A stretch of DNA of 30,789 bases from UMGS973 sp963609975 (lineage in GTDB: Bacteria; Bacillota; Clostridia; Peptostreptococcales; Anaerovoracaceae), in contig CAVDMD010000008.1 of assembly GCA_963609975.1 (NCBI GenBank), forward strand, positions 1 through 30,789, read 5' to 3'. A program made the translations under genes and the position numbers. The notes below the pieces were generated by a model, which was given only the letters and a program-made list of their open reading frames with translations, searched no databases and was not told where the DNA came from. Of this stretch, positions 30,777 through 30,789 are shown in pieces (position 1 is the stretch's first letter; the number at the start of each line of letters is the position of its first letter).

Positions 30777-30789
30777 TCTCTTGCTGCCG

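Overview
The window reads as chromosome of an anaerobic Firmicute, most likely class Clostridia. The reasons are moderate-to-low GC, strong GGAGG-type ribosome binding sites, many intrinsic terminators, and families typical of gut Clostridia: an Rpn-type nuclease fragment, a seven-helix membrane LuxR regulator, DUF4358, DUF4367, a DHHW protein beside an MBOAT acyltransferase, and a membrane MerR with a zinc ribbon. I cannot name a genus from the sequence. No rRNA, tRNA, CRISPR array or complete insertion sequence was seen.

Layout. 1-4180: the 5' end of an Rpn-type nuclease, a saccharopine-dehydrogenase-like oxidoreductase diverging from an AraC regulator, a membrane LuxR regulator, then a short decayed stretch. 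4283-6549: a zinc M28 peptidase lipoprotein as its own transcription unit. 6547-8042: an AAA/DUF4143 ATPase bracketed by an exact 16-bp repeat. 8072-12686: an ECF sigma factor, a membrane protein that is probably its anti-sigma partner, and a secreted DUF4358 protein; the last two share a near-identical C-terminal tail. A terminator follows, then MBOAT and DHHW genes for O-acylation of a surface polymer. 12784-14676: an APC permease behind a compact, possibly pseudoknotted mRNA leader.

14700-17919 is a decayed and selfish-looking region: an operator array, an AlbA_2/ATPase regulator broken by an amber codon and a G7 frameshift, an FtsH C-terminal remnant, and an apparently intact hipBA pair with a leaderless promoter. 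17935-20989: GNAT/HxlR genes divergent from a small ABM-like protein, a second ECF sigma/DUF4367 pair on the minus strand, and a lone XRE regulator. 20990-23983: PhzF and aminotransferase genes divergent from a LysR gene; this block abuts a truncated membrane-protein gene and may have been inserted there. 24113-24900: a membrane-anchored MerR regulator with a textbook 19-bp-spacer promoter.

24944-29907 looks like a catabolic operon: an AraC regulator diverges from an APC permease, a YtcJ-like amidohydrolase and a DUF3237 protein. The permease and AraC are paralogs of those in the first half of the window. The window ends with an MNT/HEPN toxin-antitoxin pair (29924-30714) bracketed by its own exact 16-bp direct repeat.

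How the parts may work together (inference): the two AraC circuits probably control uptake and breakdown of small nitrogen compounds; the two ECF circuits, whose promoters share a 20-bp core, probably respond to envelope signals; and the small cassettes (ATPase, hipBA, MNT/HEPN) look like accessory modules placed between transcription units.
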